64,000 bases of DNA from Pascua guehoae (GCA_001600415.1 BCJX01000015.1:65382-129381); one strand, 5' to 3'; counted from the stretch's first letter, positions 36,821-50,260 are shown. Notes: generated by a model not told the origin, from the letters alone. Translations and numbers: made by a program.

Positions 36821-37676
36821 GTACCGTGAGAGTGGGGTTCCGACGGTTGCAAGCGGGTCGAATGGGATGGGATACACGCGTAGAGATAGATTTTTGTGTA
36901 CTTGTACTACAGTAGCAGTTGAACATCCACGAGGGCGTGGTTTATGATACGAGCGCAAGAGTTGGATAGTGCACGCATTCGCTATGTAGCGAACGTTTGA
37001 ACGACGACGTGTCATGTTCAACAACAGACAACAACAGAAGTGACTCTCAGCTTACGATGCCAAACGTGGCTGAGCTCAGGCTCACCCAGTCAGCAACCGC
37101 ATAAAACGCAGACAAGAATTATCTCTTTTTAAATTGCCTGAATGGCACACAGGTAGTGCGATTCGCTGGTATCTGACCTCTCACACACCCCTGAAATCGT
37201 CTGTTCGAATCTGCAGAGCATGCTGACAAGAGACGCGAGCAGAAATCCCCTTTCTTTTTTTTGTACGTCTCCTTGGTATTTGGCACGTTTTGGTGGCATG
37301 CCGTTGAACGTCTTGCATGATAGCTCTTGCATGATAGCTGGGATGGGCGAGGATGGCTTGGACTGGGGGCGAATGTTGTTCCGGTCTGGGAGCCCGTGGG
37401 GGATTCTCCAGAGCTAACCAACACGGGTCCACACCAGGTTTTGGTTGGTAGTTGCAATGCAAGACAGTGCGGACTACTACATATGTACTCCTAACCGAAT
37501 GGGCATTGGTCACCGCGCGCAAAATGGGCAATATCGATAATGGCTCGGGCATACCCAGAGCGTTTGCATGTCATGAAACCGAACCGTGCAAAGACAAAGA
37601 CAAAGAATTTGCACGGTGCTAGAGAAGTTTCAATGTGCTGGAATGACTGGCCCTTAGACTTGTACCCCCTCCCCCC

Positions 37677-37719
<43 letters not shown>

Positions 37720-38927
37720 ATTGCCACATGGTTTGCGTCCTGGTTTTCCCATGGTTTGTCTCGACCAAGATCGCTTTATATAATAGATGTGAGTGGCGCC
37801 GGCAGCTGCTTACGTCGCCCAGTATTGGATAAATTGTTAAAACTGGAAGTACTCCTCGTCCTTGACTCCTGGTCCAGGAGTTCTGTCAGTTGAAACGGAA
37901 CTTGGAACCTTGGGCATAGTCATATCGCTGCAACTTGTTGCGATGCACGGCCAACGTATCGCTGCGCTCTGCGTGTCTATCCTCGTACTCCAATCTGGTA
38001 ATCGCCTCGCGCTTTTGTCCCATCGAATATTTGACGAATTAGCAGAGGAAAAACTCCTTTTGCACACACGCGATTGCCGAACCGTTGAGCAGGATGCTAC
38101 GCTGTTGATGCCAATATTTGCTATCCTACCACGCAGGGAAATGTCAACTTTTCAGTGGGAGTTGTTTGTTTTCACTGTTATTCATTTGCTCGTTTTCCGT
38201 CTGTACACTATGTTCCGAACAGAGACACCGATGTCGGTGTCGGTATCTCCTGCCATATCCCACTGGGCAGGAATGATGTTCGTCGCTTGGGACCTATGGT
38301 CTCCAGGCCGGAAAGTATGTTGGACACTATGGATAATTAATTAATTAACGTCGGCAGGGCAGGACACACGAGCAGAATTGGACCTTGGTAGTCTTGTCCC
38401 GTGCTCGGGACTGTAGCCCTCACGACTGGCAGGGCACAACGGAGAAAACGGGCATCGTATTCTGTTGTTAGGCTAGAGTACTCTCTATTGTAGATTCGGG
38501 CCCAGCGACGACGCAAAAGCATCTCTGCCGTTTTTGCTCGATTGGTCCGCAAACCGGCGTCGGGAGTTGGGCTCCGAGCCCGCTTCCCAGTGACATTCAG
38601 GAGCGACGCACGTCCATGGAACTACTGTACAATGTTCCAGGCTGTTCAGGTACTGACGTACTGACGAGGTTGCTTGCTGGCACACCCGAGTGTAATCACC
38701 TATAGAAGCGCCCAGTAATTACCTCTAGAAGCGCCCCACTTGAAAGCCCCTGGACATGGCCCAGTGACAGCATACGCCCGCACTCCTCATGTCTAGTCCA
38801 AATCTAACGATGCATGATGTACAGTGCTCTGCCGTGATGGTACTGGTGCTGGGGGTACTGGTACTGGTACTAATCCTGGTGCTAAGCAAACCTAGCAGCG
38901 GGCGCGAAAACGCAAGCCGCGCACCCT
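36821..38927. other. Gene-poor region with CA microsatellite
   Basis: No gene is supported over 2.1 kb between the convergent MID1 and SPB1 genes. It includes a (CA)19 run, a direct repeat of a unit containing TAGAAGCGCCC at about 38699-38737, and GTACTG repeats near 38838-38870. A 45-codon minus-strand frame at 37886-38023 is noted only as weak. Confidence 0.4.
37680..37717. repeat. CA dinucleotide microsatellite
   Basis: A 38-base uninterrupted CA repeat is directly visible, in non-coding sequence. Confidence 0.95.
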
Positions 38928-41900
38928 CTACCTGCGGCGCTTCTTCTGCGACTTGTCGATCCGCTTCAGTGCACGCATCTGCCCTTGTCAGCGACTTGCA
39001 CCCAGCTAAAGCTCTGTTGACTCACCTCCTTGCGCATCCTCGCGTCGACAATCTTGTACTTTCCCTTGACACCCTTTGGCCTGCCCTTGACACCCTTGTT
39101 GGCGCCGCGCGCAACGACAATCTTGCGCTCGGGCTTCTTGTCGCCGGCAGCCGCGCGGCGGAGAAGCTTGGACACCTGGCGCGCCTTTTCGCCGTCGTTC
39201 AAGTCCTCGGTCTCCATGACGCCGTCGGCCTTCTTCTTTGCGCGCTCGAGGCGCGTGCGGGCCTTGAACTTTTTGCGTGCCTTGGCCTCGGCAATCTTCT
39301 TGATCGGGCGCGCGTCCAGGGCACGCTGGCGGTCGCGGAGCGCAGAGACGGCCTCCTTGCTGATGGGAATGTTGGGACGGTAGTGCTTGGACTCGTCATC
39401 GAGGAACCAGGTCGGAAGACCGTCCTTGTTGTGCGTCGACAGGCGGTTGAAGCCCTCGTCGACAAGCTGAGACGCCGTCACTTGACGATTCACCAGGCGG
39501 TGCGCCAGCGACACAGCCTCCTCGGTCAACAGACCCTTGGCTGGAGGTGAGCGCTGGACAAGCACGATACACACTACGACTTCTGACACTCACCCTTGAT
39601 CTGCTTCTGCAGCACCTCGTCCTGGTCCTCGTCGTCGACATCCCACTCGGGCTCGTCGTCCACCTCCTGCGGCACAATCTCAAAGTCGTCGTCTTCGAGC
39701 GTCGACTCGGCAGACTCCATCTCGACATCCTCGTCGTCGTCGTCGTCCTCATCCTCATCCTCATCCTCGTCCATCTCCTCGTCGTCGTCGTCGGCCTCAT
39801 CATCGCCTTCACTCTCGTCATCACCGTCCAGGGCCGCGAGGTCACCAGCGCCCTTGAACACAGACTGGTCAAACCACACCTGTGCCTGTCGGCTCATCTT
39901 GGCACGGGCCTCGTTCGACAGAGTGGTGAGAAGACGCTTTGGCTCGGGTGCACGCGCGTCGGGACGGATCCGGATCGCAGCCTTCTTGGCCTTCTTCTTC
40001 TCGGGTCCAGCCTCCTCGTCCTCGCTCGAGTCGTCGCTGTCGGCCTCCTCGCCGAGCTTGGCCTTTTGCGCCGCCACAAGGTCCCATCCTCCCTCGCCCT
40101 CGCTCTCCTCCTCCTCCTCGTCGGCGTCTCCGCGGCGTGGCATGCGCACCATCTGGTCACGGTAGCCCTTGTCCACACCGTCGTCCTCGTTGTCGCTTCC
40201 CTCGCGGATACCGTGCCACGAGTCATAGTTGCGGTCCTTGAGGCGCGCCTGCTTGACCTTCCACTTGGCGTCGCGCTCGGCCTTGCGCTCCTGGTAGTCG
40301 TCGTACAGGCCGTCCAGTGCGCCCTCGAGCTTCCGTGTCCGCATTTCGCGCTCCTCGTCCGAAGACAGGACCTCGTCGTCCTCCTCCGCAGGAATCTCCG
40401 CAGAAGCCTCCTCCTCAGACTCGGACATGCCGTCCGCATCCTTGACCACGTCGTGCAGAGTCTTCCGGCCCTTGGTACGCGCGAGCTCGCGCTCGCCTTC
40501 ACCGAGGTCGAACATTTCCTCACCCGCAAGTTCGAGGTCATTGTTGTCCAGGTCGGTGGGCGCAGTCATGCCAAGTTGCAGCTTCTGCAGCGTACGCGCC
40601 TTGACCTCGTTCTTCTTCTTCCTCTCGCGCCTCTGCTTGGCCAGCTTCTCCTCATGCAACTTCTTGAGCTGCGGGTTAGCAGATGGAAACCACGATTCAA
40701 ACCCACCTCCTCAGTGATCTGCTCCTCTTCATCCATCTCCTCCACTTCGACGTCCTCGGTCGCCTCGGGTGCAGCAGACGCCTTGACGTCGAGGCCAATT
40801 TCGAGACGGAGAGCCAGGCGCCACTTCATGAGCAGCTTGAAATCGCTCTTGCCGAGGACCTTGAGATCGGCACAGTTCTCAATCACGTCGGCAGTGGTGT
40901 GGCGTAACTTGAGCCATTCCTTCTCCTCGTCGGTCACAAACTCGATCTGGTTCATGCTACCCAGCACGGCAACCGGGTCGGCGCCCTTGATAAAGTCGGA
41001 TGCCGTCGTCTTGTGGAACAGAGTGTAGTCTCCCTCTTGGTAACCGTCACGCTGGCGGCGTTTCTTTTCTGGGTTGTAGACATTGGCGTGCGCGTGGTTG
41101 TTGGCAGCCATGCGTGCGGCAGCATTGGCAGCAGCCGATGTTGACGCCTGCGTCGCGGCGATCGAGACTCCCGAAGTAGCCTCGGTCTCCGTGATCGTGG
41201 TAGGGAGCGGCGCGAGGTCCTTGAACACATACTTGGGGTCAAGGAACTTGGGGTCAATGTGCTTGGGTGCAATAAAGTCGCGGCACACGACGAAGATCTC
41301 GGCCGACACGTTACTGACAGCTTTAGTACTCGCTCTGTTATACCGGTTCCATGTGTAGACTTACCGCGAACTGGGTGGCTTGGTCGCCTCGACGGTGCGG
41401 AAGAGTTGCCCAAACACCCACATCAGGGCATTGTAGTCTTGCGAGCGGAAGACCTTTGTGACAAAGTCACCGCCCTTGACAAGAAACTCGGTCGCAAGCT
41501 TGAGAGACTGGAGTACGAGCTCGTTCTGGGTAAACGCGTCCTGAACCCACGCGGCACCGACATTGGGTGCACCGTCGTGGAGAACGAGGTCGGCCTTCCA
41601 GTCGTGCATGTGCTGCCTGAGCATGTTGCGGCAGTGGGGCGTGGTAATGTCCGCCGTGAAGGTGGTGACGTGCGGCAGCGGCTTGATGGGGACCAAGTCG
41701 ACACCGATAATCAGACTGCCCTTTGGCATGTACTTCTCCGCCACCTGCAGCCAACCTCCTGGTGCCGCACACAGATCGATCGCGCATTTTGCCTTGGACA
41801 ACAGGTCATATTTGCGGTTCAGGTGGACGAGCTTGCTGATGGGTTAGCGATGGCGGCAAACAAGCCGCAGAAGGGTACACACAAGGCGGAACGGGCACGG

Positions 41901-41974
41901 TATCCTTGTTCTTTGGCAAGGCGGTAGAACTTGTCGAGACGTCCCTTGCCGGACTTTTTGTCGTGTTTTCCCAT
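38928..41974 (-). CDS. SPB1: Spb1, AdoMet-dependent rRNA 2'-O-methyltransferase
   Basis: Six exons, 41974-41883, 41835-41365, 41313-40707, 40668-39594, 39540-39026 and 38978-38928, give 936 aa (yeast Spb1 is 841). Introns are 38-53 nt. The N-terminal FtsJ-type domain starts [20 protein letters not shown] and contains [19 protein letters not shown], the AdoMet loop [20 protein letters not shown], the catalytic-region Asp in [14 protein letters not shown] (~residue 118) and Lys in [14 protein letters not shown] (~150). A central Spb1-specific domain follows, then a long acidic stretch of Asp/Glu repeats. The C-terminal Spb1_C domain ([40 protein letters not shown]) ends in basic [10 protein letters not shown]. 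It acts in the nucleolus on the 25S rRNA A-loop during 60S assembly. Confidence 0.96.
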
Positions 41975-42581
41975 CGTGTAACACGGATGTTGTTGGAAGT
42001 GGTGCAAAGGCTAAGAAGCAACAAGCGGATGATGATGGCCCGCCGCCCTGTCTCCCTCGTCGTGCAAACGTCAAGGCAGCAAGCAACTGGCAACTCACTT
42101 CAAAATCTGGGTGGAGGTTTGATCCCGCGGTGGCAAAAAAAGGGGCGACCACAGCTTAAGTGGGGGGCAGCAGCAAGGGGGGCACGGGGACACGCGACTG
42201 TCCTTTTTGAGTCCGAGCAGGGGGCCGAGGCATCAGACTACTGGCTGGCGCGTGTTTAGCCCAGGGGCTCAAAATACAGGGAAGGGCCCGCAAGGGGGCG
42301 TCGCGAGATGGGAATCGTAAACAACGAAACAAGACGGATGAGAATCAATCAATCAATCTCCTTCCCATCCATTCACCGATCCATCCATCCATCGTCCTCT
42401 TCATCATCAACAGAGACGCCCAGCTAGCCAACACTCATGTCCTCGACACGGCACACCTGACCGCCACCGATACACCGACCGACCACGCCGCCAACGCACC
42501 CCTCATTCCAAAACACCAAGTGCTTGGCCTACACCACCTTTCTCCTTCACACTCAATAATCCCGCATTTTCGTTCCCTGTG
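41975..42581. promoter_or_regulatory. Divergent promoter region, SPB1 and IQGAP
   Basis: 607 bp between two start codons. The IQGAP side has AATC and ATCC tetranucleotide runs (about 42342-42395) and C-rich leader sequence. Confidence 0.4.
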
Positions 42582-45500
42582 ATGGCCGACACTCCTCCCC
42601 CATCATCGCCCTCCAAGCCCGCGGCGTCCGTCTCGGTCTATGCGTACCAGACACGCCTGCTCCGCGGTAACGCTTCTACAGCATCACCAGCGACACCTTC
42701 GGCACTTCCTACCCTTTCACGCATGGGCTCTCTGCGCGAGGACGGCATCAGTGGCCTCCGCCGCTCGGGGTCTGGTGCACGCATAGCTCACCGTGCTGGC
42801 AAATCGATCGACTTAGTCCGTGGCCAGTGGGAGGCAAAGATCGAGGCCGCAGGACACGTCGAAAGCGAGGTGACCACTCCGCAGCCGTCGTCGCGACCAG
42901 CTAGACCCCGCAGCATGTTGGTCGCATCCTCGGTCTCCAACGCCACTGCCTCGTCCTTGTCCGAGACTCCTCGGCCTGAGACGGCGAAGCGCCACTCGGC
43001 GACTGTTTCGCACGAGACGCGGCCGACAACAACAAGTTCAGTCGCCACTGCCTCCCTTCCACCACCTGTCGAGCCTGTGGCTTCCGCCGAGCTCGCCGCG
43101 GCTGTTCCGCCACCGCCCGCGCTTCCGGAGCCTGCGACCACGCCCCAGGTTCCCGAAGAGGCACCATCGCAGTCGGCCGTCGTCTCCGAGCCGGTATCCA
43201 ACGTGGTTCCACCTGTCACCTCAGACGTTCCTCGGCTGCCATCAGCTACCGACTTTGGACCGTCCTTTGACCGTCATGCACGCTTCCCCTCGTTATCGAC
43301 AATCTCATCGCTCACGCCCAACTCAACAGGTGCCTCGGTCTCGTCTCGCAAGAGCGCAGTCGACACGCTTGCAGAGGCGCGTGCGAATGCGCTTCGCCGT
43401 CGTGAGGCGAAGAAGAAGGCAGGCGTCCCCGTCCCCGAGGCGGCTGTCGAGCTTCCGCCGATCCCAGAGCCCAGGGATCTCACCCCACCTCCAGAGATAC
43501 CGGCGATCACACCGAGGGCGGTCGAGTCGCGAAAGGTGGAGTCTGCTGATGCGCCCAAGTCTGATCAGCACCGCGCTCTCCCTACACCTACACCACCTAC
43601 TGTGCCACCCTTCAAGGTGACCAATCCGCGCAAGATGCAAGTGTGGGATACTGAGCCGGCCGAGCCACCCGACAAGCTCAAGACTCCGTTCGGGGAGCGA
43701 CTGAAGCCAGTCACGAAGGACGCTGCGTCTGCAGAATCCTTGCCCACAAAGCCGCCTGCTTCACCATTTGGCGAGCGTGTACGTCCAACGCAACGACCAG
43801 ACGCAAAGGTGGAGAAGCCGGCCGAGACCAGCTCAACGACTACCCCTGGCTCCAAACCGCCTCCGTCGCCCTTCCGCGAGCGTCTGCGGCCTGTTCCTCC
43901 TGCGGAACCAACTGAGCCGTCTCAGGCGCCGTCTGCAGAAGGCATCGCCGCGACGACTGTCCCTGCTCTGCCGGCTGTTCCGTCCAGCTTGGGGGTTACT
44001 TCAAGCTCCCGACCCCCTGCTTCACCATTTGGTGAACGATTGCGGGCGGCGCAACCTACCGAAACCAAGCCGGAGATTACCGAAGAGCCCGAGGCTCCTT
44101 CGACTTTGAAACGCGCTTCTTCTCTTTTCGGTGATCGTCGACGGCCAACGACGACTGTGGCGGAACCAGCACCCAAGGACACTTTGCCAACGACGTCTGC
44201 TGCCTCAACGCCCTTCGGTGAGCGCTTGCGACCAACATCGCAACTCAGCACCGAGACCGAGAAGAGTGATCCTCCCAAGCCAGAACCAACCCCCACACTG
44301 CGCAAGATCAAAAGCTTGGATGTCAAGTCGACAGCGTTCGGCGACCAAGCAAAGGCTCCAGAACGACCAGTCGAGGCTGAGCCTCCAGCCAAGCCATCGG
44401 GAGAATCAACGGTCCTGCGGAAGGTCCGCAGCATCAACCTCGGTCCGACCAAGGCATCTGAACAAACCACACCTGCAAACCGAGCACCCGCACGTCTCAC
44501 AGCAGACCGGCTTCCCACCGCTTCCACCCCGACATCAGCCCCAAAGCCCAAATTTGCTGGTCTCGGCTACCGTGCTCCTACCGGTCCACCAAAGGGCAAT
44601 GTATCGTCATTGGCGAACCGATTTACTGCAGGTGGCGCGAGCGGTCCCACGCCTCGCGGCCGCATTCCTTCACTCAGCAGTGACCGCCGACGACTGGGCA
44701 AGCACCTGCCTCGAATTGTCTCTGGCGACCAGGGTTGGGAAGGTGCACCTGGTTCGTCGCACCGGGCAAGCACGCGCGTCATTTCCAGTGCGCAACGAAA
44801 ATCGTCGTTGAGCCGGATCCCTGCGTCGGCCGAAGAGAACACGCCGCCTCCCGCTGCCAAGGCCGAGACCGTTCCCGAGCCACCCACACCCACGCCGAGG
44901 TCCGCCAGCAAAACCGAACCTCTTGCGCCGTCGGCAACCGTCAACGCCAACACCGACGGTGCCCCGCTTTCCCGAAAATCTTCGGTTCTAGACAAAAAGT
45001 CGTCTAAATCCAACCTCCTCGGTGCGCTTACGCCGCGTGCTGAGGTGGCTGGAGAGGAGATGAAGGGCCTGATGAGTGCGATTGGTGCTGCGCCGGCACG
45101 TAAACCAGAAGCCGACAATGGCGAGGGCGTCACAGGCATGTCAAACCGCCTGCGGTTGTCACGTCTGCCTCTACCTGCCTCGTCAGCGACACTTGCCCCT
45201 GCTCCTCTGCCTTCGCGCAAGTTGGTGACGAACAATAACTGGATGGACAAGCAACGCCACGCTCTCGCGGCCTACGAGTACCTGTGTCACATCGGTGAGG
45301 CGCAGCAGTGGATCGAGGGATGTTTGGACGAGGAACTCGAGTTTGGTGTCACCGAGATGGAAGAGGGTTTGCGCGATGGTGTCGTCCTTGCCAAGCTTGC
45401 GCGCGTGTTCCAGGGCGAGCACATTGTGCGGCGCATCTGGACTGAAGCCAAACACCGGTACCGCCAGAGCGACAACATCAACTACTATCTCGCCTTTGTC

Positions 45501-48500
45501 CGCACCGTCGGCATGCCCGAGACGTTCATCTTTGAACTCACCGACCTGTACAACAAGAAGAACATTCCCAAAGTCATCTTCTGTATCCACGTCCTCTCGC
45601 ACCTCCTGGCACGCCTTGGACGAGCCGAGCGCATGAACAACCTCGTCGGCCAGTTTGAATTCACAGACGAGCAGCTCGCAGCCACACAGAAAGGTATCCA
45701 AGGTGTCGCCATGCCGAACTTCAAGCAGGTTGGACAGACCCTTGCCATGGAGGCTGCGTGGGAGCCCGAGGAAGAGGAGGAGGAAGAGACAGAGGATGAG
45801 AGTGAGTCAACCTGGGTGAGACGGACAGGGTCAAGCTGACAGGCAGAGCGCGACCGTGAGCTTCTCGAGTGCGAGGACTCGATCACGTCTCTCCAGTGCC
45901 ACCTGCGCGGAATGATGGCTCGCCAGCGCACTTCACGAGTCAAGACGCAGCTCAAACTCGCCGCCCCTATCGTCACTCGCCTCCAGGCCCAAGTACGTGG
46001 TGCGGCGTCACGCCGCGCTGCAGTCAACGAAAAGCAGAGCCATGCGCAACTTGCTGGTTGGGCCTCGGCTTTGCAGGCTGTGTCCCGAGCGCACCTCGCC
46101 TCTGCTCGCTGGAACCAACACGTCGCTGCCGTACGTGGAACCGAGCAGCCTATGATCGGAGTCCAGGCATATGCCCGTGGCTTGCTCGCCCGGAGGCGGC
46201 GGAAGCAGCAGCGAAAGGAGCTCGAACGCGTGGCATACAGCGTTGTCGGACTCCAAGCCGCCGCCCGTGGCTACCTTGTGCGTCGCGACCGGAAGGAGGA
46301 GAGAGCAGCTCTTGCTGCCCCACAAACGGCCCACGCGATCACTTCCGTCCAAGCCGTCCTCCGTGGCCGCCTCACGCGGCAGGCTGCTGCCAAAGAGCAA
46401 AAGGTCGTTCAAGCTCATGCTCCAATCTTCACCTCGATGCAGAGTCACCTGCGTGGCGCTCTCGTTCGCCGTCAGCAAAAGGCACGCGAAGAGAAGATGG
46501 GCGACGCGACAAGTTACATTGTTGCAATCCAGTCGCAGGCGCGTGGAGCTCTTGCACGCCGCCGCAAGCAGGGATTCACGCGCAATGTTGCAAAGGTCAC
46601 CACGCAGGTCACCTCCCTCCAGGCTCTCGCGCGTGCACGGTTGGCCAAACGCACCCATGAGAGCATGCAAAAGGCCCTCGCCAAGGTTGAGGTTGCGGGT
46701 TCGGTCGGAGGCCTGCAAGCGTTCCTGCGCACCAAGCTGGCCAAGAAGCACACGGTCGAGCAAAAGAAGGAGCTTGAGTTTGTCCAGCCAGACGTGATCG
46801 GTTTCCAGGCAGTAGCGCGCGGTTTCCTTATACGCCGTGCCCATTTGGCTTGGGTCGCCCATCTCCATGACCCCGGCACGGAGTATGCGCTTCTGTACTT
46901 CCAATCGGTCATCCGCGGCTTCCTCGTCCGTCGCAAGTACTGGTTCCGCCAGATGTACCTCCGGGCCAATCAAGACAAGATTGTCAAAGCCCAGGCCATG
47001 TGGCGCGGTCGCCAACAACGACAAATGTACCAGCGTCTCATCACTGGAGTTGGCGTCGACATTCCCACCATCCAAAACTACATGTTCCTCCTCGACGACA
47101 CCGAGACCGACTTCCGCGACCAGCTGCGCATCGACACATTGCGAAAGGAGGTGGTCGAGCTGCTGCGCACAAACCAGACCCTCGAGACCGAAGTCGGCGA
47201 ACTTGACACCAAGATTGCCCTCATCCTCAAGAACAAGATGACATTCGAGGACCTCGCGCGTGCCAAGCGCCGCCACTGGGGTGCTGCTGCACCAGCCGAT
47301 GAAGCGTTCCACCCTCCAGGTGGCGGAGACCCATTCGTGGGCGTGCACCTTGACCGGACGAGCCAACGCAAGCTCGAGTTGTTCGAGCACCTCTTCTTCA
47401 CTCTCCAGACTGAGCCAAAGTACCTGTGTAGGCTGCTCCACAAGCTTTCCCTCGACCCAAACCTGGACAAGGACAGGCGTCTTGTCGAAGGCGTTACCCT
47501 CATTCTCTTTGGGTTTGGCCACGACCAGCGCGACGAATACCTGTTCCACAAACTGTGCCAGCTCTCGGTACAGGACCAGATTCTCCGTTCACGATCCGTT
47601 GAGGAGCTCGCAAGCTCACGCTTTGCTATCATCCCTGTCGCCACGCAGTTTGTCAAGCCCAGCTTAACCCCTTACCTTCAAAGCCTCCTGAAGGAGTATG
47701 TTCAGCGTGTCATCCAGGCAGACGAACTTGACCTCTCGACCGATCCCGTCGAGATGTACAACCGTCTCATCAATGCAGAGGAGTCGCTCACTGGCGTCAA
47801 GAGTGCCCTTCCACGTGACCTCGATGCAGACCAGGTCCTCCAGACCAATGTTGAGACGCGCACGCTCTACATCCAACGTGAGCTTCTGTGGTTGCGTGTA
47901 CTAAGCTGACATCCAGACCTGCAAGAGCTCCGCAATCTCGCCGACTTGCTGACAAAATCTGTCATGGCGTCCACCGCTCAGCTGCCATATACTGTTCGCA
48001 TGCTCGCGCGGGAGTCTCTCCTCGCCCTCCGTGTGCGGTATCGTGACTACAGCGATAGCGAGCTCTGGCCCGTCATTGCAAGGGGTGTCGTGCTTCCCTT
48101 CATCTTGCCTGCTCTAGTGTACGTACCTAAACGTTTACAGGCAGTTTATGGGCTAGCAGCTAACAACAGTGCTCCGGAGACGTACGGCATCGTCGCCAGT
48201 GTCAACCCACTCCAGCGCCGCAACCTCACCGCCATTGCCGGCCTGCTCGGCCACGTTGCTACCCAGGATTTGAACAATGTCAAGGACCGTCTCGTCACAG
48301 TACCCCTTGCCGAGTACATCCGCGCCGAAGGCAGGTCCATGCAGGACTGGGTACTTGATGGTGAGCTACTGAATGAGAGTACCTGTCTCACACCGCAGTC
48401 GCCGAAGTAGACTTCTTTGTGCAAGAGATGCTCGAGTCCACGTCAGACGCAAAGCCCATTTCCATCACGCGCACCGACATCTACAGCCTCCTCACTGTCC

Positions 48501-49958
48501 TCGTGCACAATATCCCCGCGCTCACGGCCGGCAAGAGTGGTGACCCAATTGAGAGCGTGCTCAACGAACTCGAAGGTCCGCCACTGGACTATGACAAGAG
48601 CAAAACGACCGTCCGTGTCCGGTTGACAAACCGACTCGCACAATTGAAGAGTGAGCTCAACTTTCGCAAAGTTGTATGGTGCAAGCTGACCCTCAGCCTC
48701 GGACCCAGTATCAGCGCAACTGCGTGAGATGGAGGTGCAGGCTAAGCGCCATGTTCTTGCAGTGCTCCGCGTTCAGAGCGGTCGCAACCTGTACGATGTG
48801 TTCTTGAACCACCCGACAGAGGAAGACGAGCAAAGGTGGATTTACGAGGTCCACCGCGACATTGCGCTCGAGCAGGCGCGCCTGGCCAGACATGATCTGC
48901 CACCCACGCCTGCCGAGACAGAGTACCAGATGGAGAGTATTCGATCGTGAGTTGCCACCCTCAGCTCCACTCAACTCACACACAGCCTACCGTACCATGA
49001 GGTCAAGTCACGAGCGATCGAGTTCTGCATGCGGCTTGCCGATGCCGGTCGGCTATCGCGCGATGACCAATTTGCGGGCTTACTCGAGTCGATTGCTGGC
49101 GACATCCGAGAAAAGCACCGGCTGCGCAAGAAGCGCAAGGTCGACCTGGGAGCAATGTATGAGGCGCACACGCAACTCACACAAAAGCGAGACCAGTTTG
49201 AGGAGCAGATCCAGAGCTACCATGACTATATTGACTCTGCGATGGCGGCGTTGCAACAGTGCGTATTGGTAGAAACCATGGAAATATTCGCTAACGTCTG
49301 CAGGAAGAAGAAGGCGCCATTCATGTCGAAGCAGTACTGGCACCAGCGCGGCTCTGGCAAGAAGTCCAAGTTTGGCTCGTACAAGTACACGGCAGCCGAC
49401 CTGTACGAAAAAGGCATCCTGCTGAGCGTCAATGGCTTTAGCCCACGGCAGTTTGACAAGATTTACATCTTTATCGGCTCAAACGATGTCGGCGTCTTCA
49501 CTGTCGAGATGAAGGACCTCTCGGCTTCGTCAACTTCGCCCCAACGCGAGGAGATTCGCATGGAGGACCTCCTCCAGGCTCAGTTTGACAACAATGTCCG
49601 CCTCGACCTCTTTGACGGCCTCGCCGCGTTCAACCTCAATATGCTTATCCACCAAATCAACAAGAGTGAGTTTCTCGTGTGGTTTCAGATGTCCCGTGTC
49701 GGATTGTGGCGGCATGTGGGTGGCACGTTTCGGCTTTGCGGAGATTGCCGCCTTGCATGTGCAAGTTTGGACCTAAATCGAGCACAAGAGTCTTGGCGCA
49801 TCAGGATACGTGTCGCCAGAGACGGTGCGAAGTCTTGGGCCGCACGGCCGTCGCCCAGAATAGCGCTGGTACGACGATGCGCGAGGATGCGTGAGGCGGG
49901 AGTTTGGCGGAAAATCCCAGTTCTGGCTAAACTAACAACAGAATTCTACGCCTCGTGA
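42582..49958 (+). CDS. IQGAP family protein (CH, IQ array, RasGAP-like, RasGAP C-terminal)
   Basis: Nine exons, 42582-45801, 45847-47877, 47917-48118, 48170-48360, 48399-48650, 48697-48946, 48986-49258, 49304-49665 and 49942-49958, join in phase to 2265 aa, much longer than yeast Iqg1 (1495). The last intron is 276 nt and the final exon 17 nt. Residues 1-880 are disordered and include seven PFGERLRP-like motifs. A calponin-homology actin-binding domain lies at ~889-1016 (YEYLCHIGEAQQWIEGCLDE, GVVLAKLARVFQG, FCIHVLSHLLARLG). About 13 IQ repeats (~1084-1475, e.g. IGVQAYARGLLARRRRKQ) should bind calmodulin or myosin light chain. The GAP-related domain follows (YLFHKLCQLSVQDQI; VNPLQRRNLTAIAGLLGHVA), then the RasGAP_C region (AAFNLNMLIHQINK) to the stop. 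The role is scaffold of the cytokinetic actomyosin ring. Confidence 0.95.
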
Positions 49959-50260
49959 CCATAACCCGTTTCCACTAGTGACGTTGACCGTTTCCGTGAC
50001 CCCACCCACTGCCCCCATACCCATCGTCTCTGGATCGTGAATGCTGTATCGCCCGCTGTAACGGCTGTAATGATTGCATGCACGGATTGTGTTGCTGCGA
50101 TGGTTTCTAAGATGTATGGGTGTATTCTAATGGCAGCCACAGGAGTGTGGAAGCATGGTCGTCAAGGGAGCAAGGCGTGAGAGCAAGATCATGAAGAGAG
50201 CAGGAGAGACGGAACAGAGGCCCAAAACGTATCCAGAAGAGTCGACTAGCGGTGAGCCAA
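49959..50260. other. Convergent 3' intergenic region
   Basis: Spacer between the IQGAP stop and the PQ-loop gene stop; nothing else is seen. Confidence 0.5.

Noticed and set aside
37185..37225. TTCGAAT word resembling a tRNA T-loop
   Set aside because: The flanking bases do not form a T-stem, and no acceptor or anticodon arm fits around it.
37886..38023. 45-codon minus-strand ORF (starts MGQKREAITRLEYEDRHAER)
   Set aside because: It looks charged and helical but is short and isolated, with no splice partner or recognisable family. An open stretch of this length is expected by chance.
39547..41028. 493-codon open frame on the plus strand
   Set aside because: It is antisense to SPB1, with Leu/Val-rich translation that mirrors the Asp/Glu codons of the real gene.
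46008..47549. 513-codon open frame on the minus strand
   Set aside because: It is exactly antisense to the IQ and GAP-related exons of the IQGAP gene, and its translation has no domain. It arises from the strong third-position GC bias.
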